A DNA stretch of 64,000 nt, taken from positions 539,132 through 603,131 of the forward strand of contig NZ_JAAAFX010000007.1 of assembly GCF_019352895.1 (NCBI RefSeq). The letters run 5' to 3'. The translations under genes and the position numbers were made by a program. The notes under the pieces are model-generated. The model ran no database searches and was not told the DNA's origin. It saw only the letters and a list, made by a program, of their open reading frames with translations. Source of the DNA: Variovorax boronicumulans (GTDB lineage: Bacteria > Pseudomonadota > Gammaproteobacteria > Burkholderiales > Burkholderiaceae_C). Of this stretch, positions 25,557-34,120 are shown piece by piece. Every line of letters starts with the position of its first letter. The first letter of the stretch is position 1.

Positions 25557-27179
25557 ATGCCGCCCATCTCCCCCGAAGAAACACCCCTCTCCCCGCCACG
25601 CGCCAAGCCTGCGCGCGTCGGGCCTTTCGAGCCGCTGAAGCTGCCGGTCTTCCGCATGCTGTGGAGCACCTGGCTGCTGGCCAACGTCTGCATGTGGATG
25701 AACGACGTGGCGGCCGCGTGGATGATGACCACGCTGACCACCACGCCGATCTGGGTCGCGCTGGTGCAGTCGGCCTCCACGCTGCCGGTGTTCCTGCTGG
25801 GCCTGCCCAGCGGGGCGCTGGCCGACATCCTCGACCGGCGGCGCTGGCTGATGGCCACGCAGTTCTGGCTGGCGGGCGTGGCGGTGGTGCTGTGCATCGC
25901 GGTGGCGCTCGACATGATGAGCGCGCCGCTGCTGCTGGCCCTGACCTTCGCCAACGGCATCGGGCTGGCGCTGCGCTGGCCGGTGTTCGCGGCCATCGTG
26001 CCCGAGCTGGTGCCGCGGCCGCTGCTGCCGGCCGCGCTGGGGCTCAACGGCATCGCGATGAACGCCTCGCGCATCGTCGGCCCGCTGGTGGCCGGCGCGC
26101 TGATCGCCAGCGCCGGCACGCTGTGGGTCTTCGTGCTCAACGCCGTGATGTCGGTGGCCTCGGGCTTCATCGTGCTGCGCTGGCGGCGCGAGCACACGCC
26201 CAATCCGCTGGGCCGCGAGAAGCTGGTCAGCGCGATGCGCGTGGGCGTGCAGTTCGTGCGCCAGTCGCTGCGCATGCGCGCGGTGCTGGTGCGCATCTCG
26301 ATCTTCTTCCTGCACTCGACCGCGCTGCTGGCGCTGCTGCCGCTGCTGGCGCGCGGCCTCGAAGGCGGCGGTGCCGGCACCTTCACGCTGCTGCTCGCAG
26401 CCATGGGCTCGGGCGCGATCAGCGCGGTGCTGGTGATGCCGCGGCTGCGCCAGGCCTACGTGCGCGACCAGCTGGTGCTGCGCGGCGCGCTGCTGCAGTC
26501 GGCCGCGACCGCGGTGATGGCGGTCGCGCCCAACACCTGGGTGGCGGTGCCGGCCATGTTCGTCGGTGGTGCGGCCTGGATCACGGTGGCCAACTCGCTG
26601 TCGGTGTCGGCGCAGCTCGCGCTGCCCGACTGGGTGCGCGCGCGCGGCATGTCGATGTTCCAGATGGCGATCATGGGCGCCAGCGCCTTCGGGGCCGCGC
26701 TCTGGGGCCAGATCGCCACCGTGAGCTCGCTGCAGGCCAGCCTGCTGATCGCGGCCGTCACCGGCGTGCTGATGATGGGCGCGGCGCTGCGCTACGTGGT
26801 CGACGGCGGCGTCGACGACGACGTGAGCCCGGCCGCGCCGGGCTGGGCCGACGTGCCGCCGCACGCGCCGCCGGGCGAGGGGCGGCTGGTGATCATGGTC
26901 GAGTACCTGATCGACCCGGCACGCGCCGCCGCCTTCCAGGCCGTGATGCAGCAGACGCGCCGCACGCGCCTGAGCGAAGGCGCGATCGGCTGGGAGCTGC
27001 TGCACGACATCGCCGAGCCGGGCCGCTACGTCGAGGAGATCGTCGACGAGTCCTGGACCGGCCACCTGCGCCGCTTCCACCGCGCGACCGCGGCCGACCT
27101 GGCGCTGCGCGAGCGCCGGCTGGCCTTCCACCTGGGCGACGGGCCGCCCATCGTCAAGCGCTTCGTCGTCCGCCGCTGA
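25557..27179 (+). CDS. MFS exporter (MFS_3/enterobactin-exporter type) with C-terminal soluble domain
   Basis: 540 residues. The first 420 are a twelve-helix MFS transporter: LPVFRMLWSTWLLANVCMWM, GLPSGALADILDRRRWLMATQ (the MFS loop motif after helix 2), NASRIVGPLVAGALI, and WITVANSLSVSAQLALPDWVRARGMSMFQMAIMG, all typical of PF05977. The last 110 residues (LVIMVEYLIDPARAAAFQAVMQQTRR ... DESWTGHLRRFHRATAADLALRERRL) form a cytosolic ferredoxin-like domain resembling antibiotic-biosynthesis monooxygenase folds; this is usual for the subfamily. Substrate unknown, and export of a small metabolite is likely. The ATG at 25557 is the first Met consistent with homology. Confidence 0.87.
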   Translation: MPPISPEETPLSPPRAKPARVGPFEPLKLPVFRMLWSTWLLANVCMWMNDVAAAWMMTTLTTTPIWVALVQSASTLPVFLLGLPSGALADILDRRRWLMATQFWLAGVAVVLCIAVALDMMSAPLLLALTFANGIGLALRWPVFAAIVPELVPRPLLPAALGLNGIAMNASRIVGPLVAGALIASAGTLWVFVLNAVMSVASGFIVLRWRREHTPNPLGREKLVSAMRVGVQFVRQSLRMRAVLVRISIFFLHSTALLALLPLLARGLEGGGAGTFTLLLAAMGSGAISAVLVMPRLRQAYVRDQLVLRGALLQSAATAVMAVAPNTWVAVPAMFVGGAAWITVANSLSVSAQLALPDWVRARGMSMFQMAIMGASAFGAALWGQIATVSSLQASLLIAAVTGVLMMGAALRYVVDGGVDDDVSPAAPGWADVPPHAPPGEGRLVIMVEYLIDPARAAAFQAVMQQTRRTRLSEGAIGWELLHDIAEPGRYVEEIVDESWTGHLRRFHRATAADLALRERRLAFHLGDGPPIVKRFVVRR

Positions 27180-27296
27180 GAACGCGCGCAGGGGCCTGCT
27201 GCGCGACCCGATCCCGCAGCGGCACTCCTCACCACCGCATCGGCGTGAGGCGCCGGTCCGTGCATGCGTTTATGTCGCGCGCTTGCACCCCTTGAA

Positions 27297-27312
27297 TTGA
27301 CCAGTCGTACAA
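27297..27312. promoter_or_regulatory. RutR-type operator candidate 1
   Basis: TTGACCA-GT-CGTACAA. The left half is the exact half-site of the RutR consensus TTGACCA-N2-TGGTCAA; the right half matches at four of seven positions. It lies 175-190 bases before the creatininase-family start, in the operon that encodes a RutR-like regulator. Confidence 0.45.
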
Positions 27313-27436
27313 GTATTGGCTCAGGCGGTGCACCGCTTTGAGGCGCTATACCCGGCTTGCATTCCAATTTTCCCTGGGAGAATCCCGAATTCCCGGCACG
27401 GCCTTTGCTCAGGGTTAGTCGCTAGCCCCATTACTA

Positions 27437-27452
27437 TTGACCACTCGGATAA
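27437..27452. promoter_or_regulatory. RutR-type operator candidate 2
   Basis: TTGACCA-CT-CGGATAA, again an exact left half-site with a degenerate right half, 35-50 bases before the operon's first start codon. The 307-base region 27180-27486 holds these two sites and an AGAGGA ribosome site. No small gene is seen in it. Confidence 0.45.
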
Positions 27453-27486
27453 TTTTGATTCCCCACCACAAGAGGAAGTCCCGCCC

Positions 27487-28305
27487 ATGACGACACGCTT
27501 GCGCACGCGCTACTGGTCCGACCTGACCAGCGAAGAGTTCTCCCGCCTCGACCGCGAACGGCTGATCGCCGTGCTGCCCGTGGGCGCGACCGAGCAGCAT
27601 GGGCCGCACCTGCCGATGTCGACCGACACCGCCACCATCGACGGCATGGTGCGCGCGACGATTCCCTACCTGCCCGACGACCTGCCGGTGCTGTTCCTGC
27701 CCACCGTGGCCTACGGCAAGAGCAACGAGCATTCGCGCTACCCGGGCACGCTGACCGTGTCGGCCGCCACGCTGATTTCGCTCTGGAAGGACATCGGCGC
27801 CTGCGTGGCCAAGGCCGGCGTGCGCAAGCTGGTGCTCTACAACAGCCATGGCGGCCAGATGGGCGTGATGGACATCGTGGGGCGCGACCTGCGCGAGGAG
27901 CACGACATGATGGTCGTGTCCGCCAACTGGTACACGCTGGGCCTGCCCGACGGCCTGTTCACCGCGCACGAAGGCAGGCATGGCGTGCATGCCGGCGACC
28001 TCGAGAGCTCGGTGATGCTGCACCTCACGCCCGACGACGTGCAGTCCGACAAGTTCCAGAACTTCCACTCGATGACGGAAGACCTGGCCCGCGAGAACAA
28101 ATTCCTCTCGATCACGCCCACCGGCAAGCTCGGCTGGCAGATGCACGACATCAACCCCGCCGGCGCGGCCGGCGACGCCACGCGCGCCACCGCCGAGAAG
28201 GGCGCGGCCGTGCTCGACCACGTGGGCCGGCGCTTCGTCGAGCTGCTGCAGGAGGTCGACCGCTTCCCGCTCTCGCGCCTGGACAACGTTCCCGCATGGC
28301 GCTGA
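27487..28305 (+). CDS. Creatininase-family amidohydrolase
   Basis: 272 residues. The metal-binding pattern of the creatininase superfamily is clear: VLPVGATEQHGPHLPMSTDT (Glu and His ligands), GKSNEHSRYPGTLTVS, and LYNSHGGQMGVMDIVGRDL. Family members open cyclic amides (creatinine to creatine) or cleave related C-N bonds; several serve other pathways, so creatinine is not assured. First gene of the rightward operon, with AGAGGA before ATG 27487. The downstream ABC gene overlaps its stop. Its likely job is the first hydrolysis of the imported compound. Confidence 0.88.
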   Translation: MTTRLRTRYWSDLTSEEFSRLDRERLIAVLPVGATEQHGPHLPMSTDTATIDGMVRATIPYLPDDLPVLFLPTVAYGKSNEHSRYPGTLTVSAATLISLWKDIGACVAKAGVRKLVLYNSHGGQMGVMDIVGRDLREEHDMMVVSANWYTLGLPDGLFTAHEGRHGVHAGDLESSVMLHLTPDDVQSDKFQNFHSMTEDLARENKFLSITPTGKLGWQMHDINPAGAAGDATRATAEKGAAVLDHVGRRFVELLQEVDRFPLSRLDNVPAWR

Positions 28306-29135
28306 GCATGGACACCGCCTCCACACCTGCCGCGTCCGCGGCCACGCCGCCGCTGGTCAGCCTGCGCAACGTCGGCAAGCGCTTCGCCAACGGCACGCTC
28401 GCGCTGCAGGGCATGACGCTCGACTGCGGCGAGCACGACTTCATCAGCTTCCTCGGCCCCTCGGGCTGCGGCAAGAGCACCGCGCTGCGGCTGATCGCCG
28501 GGCTCACGCGTGCCAGTTCGGGCGAGCTCGTCTGGTCGCGCGAGAACACGGGCGCCGGCAGCAGCGGCAGCAAGAGCGACCGCGAACTGGGCTTCGTGTT
28601 CCAGGAGCCCACGCTCATGCCCTGGTCCAAGGTCTTCGACAACGTCTGGCTGCCGCTCAAGCTGGCCGGCATGGGCCGCGACGCGGCCGCGCCGGTGGTC
28701 GAGCAGGTGCTCGAGATGGTGGGCCTGTCGCGCTTCGCCGACGTCTATCCGCGCGAACTCTCGGGCGGCATGAAGATGCGCGTGTCGATCGCGCGCGCGC
28801 TGGTCACGCATCCGCGCCTGCTGCTGATGGACGAGCCCTTCGCCGCGCTCGACGAGATGACCCGCATCAAGCTCAACAACGACCTGCTGGCGATCTGGCG
28901 CGAGCACCGCTTCTCGGTGATCTTCGTGACGCACAGCGTCTACGAGTCGGTCTACCTGTCGAACCGCATCGTCGTGATGGCGGCGCGTCCGGGCCGCGTG
29001 ATCGACGAGATCCGCATCGACGAACCGTACCCGCGCGGCGAAGACTTCCGCACCTCGAGTCGCTACAACGCGCACTGCACCGCAGTGTCGCAATCCCTGC
29101 ACGGAGCCCTGCATGGCATCGACATCGATCATTGA
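28296..29135 (+). CDS. ABC transporter ATP-binding protein (nitrate/sulfonate/pyrimidine-precursor class)
   Basis: 279 residues. Walker A GPSGCGKST, Q-loop FVFQEPTLMPW, signature LSGGMKMRVSIARAL, Walker B LLLMDEPFAALD and H-loop FVTHSVYES are all intact. The MPW after the Q-loop and MTR after Walker B are typical of SsuB/TauB/ThiZ-like importers. ATG 28296 overlaps the creatininase stop by ten bases; ATG 28308 is an alternative. It energises import with the permease and solute-binding protein of the same operon. It overlaps the permease gene by 23 bases. Confidence 0.93.
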   Translation: MALSMDTASTPAASAATPPLVSLRNVGKRFANGTLALQGMTLDCGEHDFISFLGPSGCGKSTALRLIAGLTRASSGELVWSRENTGAGSSGSKSDRELGFVFQEPTLMPWSKVFDNVWLPLKLAGMGRDAAAPVVEQVLEMVGLSRFADVYPRELSGGMKMRVSIARALVTHPRLLLMDEPFAALDEMTRIKLNNDLLAIWREHRFSVIFVTHSVYESVYLSNRIVVMAARPGRVIDEIRIDEPYPRGEDFRTSSRYNAHCTAVSQSLHGALHGIDIDH

Positions 29136-29994
29136 GCCCGGCGTGGCCCTCCAGGACGGCGACGCCACCTCCGCCGATGCGCTGCGCGCGCGCGACGAGC
29201 GCCTGCGCCGGCGCGACCGCACGCTGCGCATCGTGGTGCCCATCGCCGTCATCGCGCTGCTGTTCATCGTGTGGGAAGCGCTGGTGCGCATCAACAACGT
29301 GCCGCACTACATCATCCCCGCGCCCTCGCTGATCCTCAGCACGCTGTTCGAGAACTGGGGCTCGCTGTCGAGTGCGCTGTGGTTCACGGTCAAGCTCACG
29401 TTGCTGGCGCTGCTCGCGGCCATCGTGGGCGGCGTGCTGCTGGCGATCGCCTTCGCGCTCTTCAAGTGGGTCGAGATCGGCCTGTTCCCGATCGCAGTGA
29501 TCCTGCAGGTCACGCCGGTGATCGCGATCGCGCCGCTGATCCTGATCTACGTCTCGAGCACCACCGCCGCCCTGCTGCTGTGCGCCTGGATCGTGGCCTT
29601 CTTCCCGATCCTGTCGAACACCGTGATCGGCCTCAAGAGCGCCGACAGCAACCTGCGCGACCTGTTTCAGCTCTACAAGGCCTCGCCCTGGCAGACCTTC
29701 CGCTACCTGCTGGCGCCCAGCGCGCTGCCCTACTTCATGGCGGGCCTGAAGATCGCGGGCGGCCTGAGCCTGATCGGCGCCGTGGTGGCCGAGTTCACCG
29801 CCGGGACCGCGGGTCGCGAGACCGGCCTGGCCTCGCGCATCCTGGAGTCGAGCTTCCGCACCGAGATCCCGATGATGTTCGCCGCGCTGCTGCTGGTGTC
29901 GCTGCTGGGCATCGCGATCTTCCTGGTGTTCGCGGCGCTGTCGCGCATGGTGCTCGGCCACTGGCACGAGAGCGAGATGCGGAGGGAGCGATGA
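29113..29994 (+). CDS. ABC transporter permease (SsuC/ThiX-like)
   Basis: 293 residues. A charged cytosolic N-terminus of 38 residues is followed by six membrane segments (IVVPIAVIALLFIVWEAL; WFTVKLTLLALLAAIVGGVLLA; VILQVTPVIAIAPLILIY; AALLLCAWIVAFFPILSNTV; AGGLSLIGAVVAEFTAG; MMFAALLLVSLLGIAIFLVFAAL). The coupling EAA-like loop LFQLYKASPWQTFRYLLAPSALPYFMAGLKI is present. It works as a homodimer with the ATPase encoded just upstream. The stop overlaps the start of the FAD oxidase (ATGA). Confidence 0.92.
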   Translation: MASTSIIEPGVALQDGDATSADALRARDERLRRRDRTLRIVVPIAVIALLFIVWEALVRINNVPHYIIPAPSLILSTLFENWGSLSSALWFTVKLTLLALLAAIVGGVLLAIAFALFKWVEIGLFPIAVILQVTPVIAIAPLILIYVSSTTAALLLCAWIVAFFPILSNTVIGLKSADSNLRDLFQLYKASPWQTFRYLLAPSALPYFMAGLKIAGGLSLIGAVVAEFTAGTAGRETGLASRILESSFRTEIPMMFAALLLVSLLGIAIFLVFAALSRMVLGHWHESEMRRER

Positions 29995-31361
29995 ACATGA
30001 CGGCATCCATCGACTGGGCCGCGGTGCGCGCGGACCTGCAGGGCCTGAACCTGATCGACGCACCGGGCCAGCGCCGGCAGCTCTCGCGCGACTTCTACTG
30101 GTACAGCCCGATCCTCACGGCGCAGCTGGCCGACTGCCTGGCCGACCTGGTGGTCAAGGTCAGCACCGAGGACGACGTGCGCCAGGTCTGCGCGGTGGCC
30201 GCCAGGTGGAAGCTGCCCTTGACCGTGCGCGGCGGCGGCACCGGCAACTACGGCCAGTGCGTGCCGCTGCACAACGGCCTGGTGCTCGACGTCACGCAGA
30301 TGTGCCGCGTGCTCGCCATCGACGACGGCCGGGTGCGGGTGCAGGCCGGCGCGCGCATGCACGACATCGAGCAGGCCGTGGCCGAGACCGGCCAGGCGCT
30401 GCGCATGTGGCCCTCGACCTGGCACGTGGCCTCGATCGGCGGCTTTATCTCCGGCGGCTTCGGCGGCATCGGCTCGGTGCGCCACGGCATCCTGCGCGAC
30501 CCCGGCAACATGCTGCGCGCGCGCGTGATGACGGTGGAGCGCGAGCCGCGCATCATCGAACTGCAGGGCGACGAGATCCAGCAGGTGCAGCATGCCTTCG
30601 GCACCAACGGCGTGATCCTCGACGTCGAGGTCGCGCTGAGCCCGGCCATCGAATGGGTGCACTGCACCGCGCTGTTCGACAGCTACCGCGGCGCGCTCGA
30701 CTTCAGCGTGGCCGCGAGCACGCCCGAGATCGACCTGTTCCTGCTGTCGACCGTCGAGGCGCGCTTCTCGCCCTACTACGTGCAGATGGGCGCGCTGTTC
30801 CCGCCGGATCGGCACGCGGCCTTCACCATGGTGGCGCCGGAATCCATGGAACGCTTCCGTGCCCTGGTCGAGGCCCACGGCGGCACCATCTCGCTGGCCG
30901 GCACCGAGGCCGAGCTGGTCGCGCGCGGCCTGCCGCCGGCCTACGAGTGCGCCTTCAACCACACCACGCTGCAGGCGCTCAAGGTCGACCGCAGCTGGAC
31001 CTACCTGCAGGTGGCCTATGCGCAGCCCTTCGACCCGGCCGTGGTCGACCGCCACCTCGCGCTGTTCGGCGACGAGGTGCTGCAGCACCACGACTTCGCG
31101 CGCGCCGGCGGCGCCTACGGCACCTTCGGCATCCTGCTGGTGCGCTGGAAGGACGAAGCCCACCAGTACGCCGTGATGCGCGAGATCGAGTCGCAGGGCG
31201 GCTGCCTGATCTTCAACCCGCACGTCTACACCATCGAGGACGGCGGCATGAAGGCCATCGACGACCAGCAGATCGAATTCAAGAAACGCAGCGACCCGAT
31301 GGGCCTGATGAACCCCGGCAAGACCCGCGGCTGGACGCCGGAGATGGCGCGCGACGCCTGA
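29991..31361 (+). CDS. FAD-linked oxidase / dehydrogenase
   Basis: 456 residues. FAD_binding_4 (VAO-type) domain: VRQVCAVAARWKLPLTVRGGGTGNYGQCVPL with the flavin PP-loop at about residues 75-95, then STWHVASIGGFISGGFGGIGSVRHG. The C-terminal part ends EFKKRSDPMGLMNPGKTRGW, the usual closing helix of this superfamily. Members oxidise C-OH or C-N bonds of small substrates. Sitting between the permease and the solute-binding protein, with a four-base ATGA overlap, it is surely part of the same pathway. The substrate is unknown; a hydroxyl or amine on the imported compound is likely. Confidence 0.88.
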   Translation: MNMTASIDWAAVRADLQGLNLIDAPGQRRQLSRDFYWYSPILTAQLADCLADLVVKVSTEDDVRQVCAVAARWKLPLTVRGGGTGNYGQCVPLHNGLVLDVTQMCRVLAIDDGRVRVQAGARMHDIEQAVAETGQALRMWPSTWHVASIGGFISGGFGGIGSVRHGILRDPGNMLRARVMTVEREPRIIELQGDEIQQVQHAFGTNGVILDVEVALSPAIEWVHCTALFDSYRGALDFSVAASTPEIDLFLLSTVEARFSPYYVQMGALFPPDRHAAFTMVAPESMERFRALVEAHGGTISLAGTEAELVARGLPPAYECAFNHTTLQALKVDRSWTYLQVAYAQPFDPAVVDRHLALFGDEVLQHHDFARAGGAYGTFGILLVRWKDEAHQYAVMREIESQGGCLIFNPHVYTIEDGGMKAIDDQQIEFKKRSDPMGLMNPGKTRGWTPEMARDA

Positions 31362-31401
31362 GCTTTTCTTCGTTCCCAAACACCCCACAAAAGGCATTCC
31401 C

Positions 31402-32421
31402 ATGCGACTCCAAGCCCCCTTCATCGCACGCGCACTGCTGACGACGCTGCTCGCCGGCACCGCCTTCGCCGCCCTCGCGCAGGACAAGGTGGTGCTCGCC
31501 ACCAACTGGCGCGCGCAACCCGGCCACGGCGGCTTCTACCAGGCGCTGGCCGACGGCACCTACAAGAAGTTCGGCCTCGACGTCGAGATCCAGCAGGGCG
31601 GCCCGCAGGTCAACAACCGGCCGATGCTGCCGGCCGGCAAGGTCGACTTCCTCATGACCGGCAACCTGCTGATGGCCTTCGACAACATCAAGCAGAAGGT
31701 GCCGACGGTGGTGGTTGCGGCCTACTTCCAGAAGGACCCGCAGGCCATCATCGCGCACCCGGGCCAGGGCTTCGAGAAGTTCGCCGACCTGGCCAAGGCC
31801 AAGACCGTGCTGCTCGCCAAGGACGGCCAGATCAGCTACTGGCAGTGGATGAAGAAGGCTTACGGCATGCGCGACGAGCAGGTGCGCCCCTACAACTACA
31901 GCCTGTCGCAGTTCCTGGCCGACAAGCAGTCGGTGCAGCAGGCCTATGCCACCTCGGAGCCCTTCGCGGTCGAGAAGCAGGCCGGCTTCAAGCCGGTGGT
32001 GCTGTCGCTGGCCGACGCGGGCTGGTCGACCTACGGCATGGTGATCGAGACGCGCCAGGACCTGGTCAAGAACAAGCCCGACCTGGTGCGCCGCTTCGTG
32101 GAAGCCACCAACATCGGCCACTACAACTACCTCTACGGCGACCGCAAGGCGGCCGACGCGATGATCCAGAAGATCAACCCGGACATCAGCGAGGACTACA
32201 TCGAGAAGTCGATCCCGGTGCTGCGCGCGCACATGGACGTGGGCGATGCGCCGACCAAGGGCATCGGCGCCATCAGCGACGCGCGCATGAAGGACTTCTA
32301 CGACAAGACCGTCGAGGCCGGCCTCTACAAGCCGACCGACTTCAACTACAAGGACGCCTACACCACCCAGTTCGTCAACAAGGGCACCGGGCTGGACATC
32401 CGCAAGGCGCTGGTCAAGTAG
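31402..32421 (+). CDS. ABC transporter substrate-binding protein (NMT1/THI5-like)
   Basis: 339 residues with signal peptide MRLQAPFIARALLTTLLAGTAFAALA and cleavage at AQDK. LATNWRAQPGHGGFYQALADGTYKKFGLDVEIQQGG is the first lobe of NMT1/THI5-like periplasmic receptors, which bind formyl-aminopyrimidines, riboflavin precursors or sulfonates. GNLLMAFDNIKQKVPTVVVAAYFQKDP and GWSTYGMVIETRQDLVKNKPDLVRRFVEA complete the fold. It brings the ligand to the permease of the same operon. The class is compatible with an N-heterocyclic ligand, without proof. Confidence 0.92.
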   Translation: MRLQAPFIARALLTTLLAGTAFAALAQDKVVLATNWRAQPGHGGFYQALADGTYKKFGLDVEIQQGGPQVNNRPMLPAGKVDFLMTGNLLMAFDNIKQKVPTVVVAAYFQKDPQAIIAHPGQGFEKFADLAKAKTVLLAKDGQISYWQWMKKAYGMRDEQVRPYNYSLSQFLADKQSVQQAYATSEPFAVEKQAGFKPVVLSLADAGWSTYGMVIETRQDLVKNKPDLVRRFVEATNIGHYNYLYGDRKAADAMIQKINPDISEDYIEKSIPVLRAHMDVGDAPTKGIGAISDARMKDFYDKTVEAGLYKPTDFNYKDAYTTQFVNKGTGLDIRKALVK

Positions 32422-32423
32422 CC

Positions 32424-33386
32424 ATGCTCGAACGCATCCTGACGGTGCGCGTCGCGCGCATCGCACGCCAGACGCCGGAGATCCTGTCCTTCGAGTTCAC
32501 GCACCCGCTGGGCCGCGCCCTGCCGGCCTACCAGGCCGGCGCGCACATCGACGTGCACACGCCCGGCGGCTTCATGCGCCAGTACTCGCTGGCGCAGGAC
32601 GGCGGCGACGCGGCCCCGCTGTCCTACCTGATCGGCGTCAAGCGCGAGGGCGCGAGCCGCGGCGGTTCGGCCGCGATGCACGAGCGCGTGCGCGAGGGCG
32701 ACCTGGTGCCCATCAGCGCGCCGCGCAACACCTTCCCGGTGCAGGCCGCCGCGCGGCGCCACCTGCTGCTGGCCGGCGGCATCGGCATGACGCCGCTGCT
32801 GGCGATGGCGCAGTCGCTGGCACGCAGCGGCGCCGACTTCACGCTGTGCCTGTTCGCACGCAGCGAGGAGCACCTGGCCTTCGCCGAGGCGCTTCGCGCC
32901 CCCGCGCTGGCGCCGCATGTGCGGCTGCATCTCGACCGCGAGGGCGCGGGCCAGAAGATCGACCTGCGCGCGCTGCTGGCCGAGCCCGCGGCCGACACGC
33001 ACCTCTACGTCTGCGGGCCCGCCGGCTTCATGGACGCGGTGCGCCAGGCTGCCGCCCACTGGCCCGAGGACGCGCTGCACGCCGAGTACTTCGCGGCACC
33101 GGCCGACGCGGGCGGCGCGACCGGCAAGCCCTTCGTGCTGAAGCTCGCGCAGCGCGGGATCACGGTGCCGGTCGCGGCCGACCAGAGTGCGGTCGATGCG
33201 CTGCACGGGGTGGGCATCGACATCCCGGTCTCGTGCCAGCAGGGCCTGTGCGGCACCTGCGTGGTGGCGGGCGAAGGCGCGGGTGCCGAGCACCGCGACT
33301 TCTGCCTCACGCGCAGCGAGCGCAGCCACAAGATCGCGCTGTGCTGCGCGCGTGCCGTGGGTGAGGAACTGGTGCTCGACCTTTGA
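32424..33386 (+). CDS. PDR-type flavin/[2Fe-2S] oxidoreductase (VanB-like)
   Basis: 320 residues. FMN domain (RQYSLAQDG), NAD domain (HLLLAGGIGMTPLLAMAQSL; LYVCGPAGFMDAV) and C-terminal plant-type ferredoxin with CQQGLCGTCVV plus a distal Cys (CLTRSER / CCAR). This phthalate-dioxygenase-reductase layout passes NADH electrons to Rieske oxygenases or demethylases. No oxygenase component is encoded in the window, so the partner is elsewhere, or the FAD oxidase of this operon is the partner. Starts two bases after the binding-protein stop. Confidence 0.9.
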   Translation: MLERILTVRVARIARQTPEILSFEFTHPLGRALPAYQAGAHIDVHTPGGFMRQYSLAQDGGDAAPLSYLIGVKREGASRGGSAAMHERVREGDLVPISAPRNTFPVQAAARRHLLLAGGIGMTPLLAMAQSLARSGADFTLCLFARSEEHLAFAEALRAPALAPHVRLHLDREGAGQKIDLRALLAEPAADTHLYVCGPAGFMDAVRQAAAHWPEDALHAEYFAAPADAGGATGKPFVLKLAQRGITVPVAADQSAVDALHGVGIDIPVSCQQGLCGTCVVAGEGAGAEHRDFCLTRSERSHKIALCCARAVGEELVLDL

Positions 33387-33433
33387 TGCGGCACGGGCGC
33401 GAGCGCGCCCGTCTCTGGCACCATTCGCTTCAC

Positions 33434-34120
33434 ATGATCCCGCCGACCGACACCGCTCCCGCCGCCCCGGCCACCGACGAACCGGTCGCGCCGGAGGCCC
33501 CCGCCACGCGCGGACGCTCGCGCAAGTACACGCAGGTGCTGGGCACCATCTACCAGGCGGCGATCGAGGTGTTCGCGAGCGAGGGCCTGACCGGCGCCTC
33601 GACCCAGGCCATCGCCGACAAGGCGGGGCTGTCGAAGGCCCAGCTGCACTACTACATCGAGAGCAAGGAAGCGCTCTACCGCCAGGTGCTGCAGGACATC
33701 CTGACCGACTGGATCGGCGTGTTCGGCTTTGCCGACGAGGCCTTCGGCCCGCGCAAGGTGCTGGGCGACCTGATCCAGCGCAAGATGGCCTTCTCCTTCC
33801 AGCATCCGCTGCGCTCGCGCATCTTCACCGCCGAGATGATGCGCGGCGCGCCGGTGCTCAACGCGATGATGGCCACGAGCAAGCAGCGCACCGAGCAGGC
33901 TGCGGCCGTGATCCAGAACTGGATGAACCAGGGGCTGATGGACAAGTCCGATCCGCTGCTGGTGCTGTTCCACATCTGGGCCGTGACGCAGTTCTATGCC
34001 GACCACGCCACCCAGGTCGCCTACTACCGCGGCGTGGCGCCGCAGGACGACGAGAAGGACCAGCGCTACCTGAATGCGCAGGTGCTCGCTTTCCTGCTCA
34101 AGGGCGCAGGCGTCAGGTAG
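33434..34120 (+). CDS. TetR-family regulator, RutR/YcdC-like
   Basis: 228 residues. HTH: VLGTIYQAAIEVFASEGLTGASTQAIADKAGLSKAQLHYYIESKEALYRQVLQDILTDW. The C-terminal domain (FTAEMMRGAPVLNAMMA ... LVLFHIWAVTQFYADHATQV) matches the YcdC_C ligand domain of RutR, the E. coli regulator of pyrimidine breakdown that senses uracil and thymine. Last gene of the rightward operon; its end overlaps the convergent RidA gene by eight bases. Probable repressor at the TTGACCA sites before the operon. ATG 33434 was preferred over the longer frame because the extension overlaps the reductase. Confidence 0.88.
   Translation: MIPPTDTAPAAPATDEPVAPEAPATRGRSRKYTQVLGTIYQAAIEVFASEGLTGASTQAIADKAGLSKAQLHYYIESKEALYRQVLQDILTDWIGVFGFADEAFGPRKVLGDLIQRKMAFSFQHPLRSRIFTAEMMRGAPVLNAMMATSKQRTEQAAAVIQNWMNQGLMDKSDPLLVLFHIWAVTQFYADHATQVAYYRGVAPQDDEKDQRYLNAQVLAFLLKGAGVR

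Noticed and set aside
27487..28305. Firm assignment as creatininase
   Set aside because: The fold is certain, but no creatinase, sarcosine oxidase or other creatinine-pathway gene is present, so the substrate is left open.
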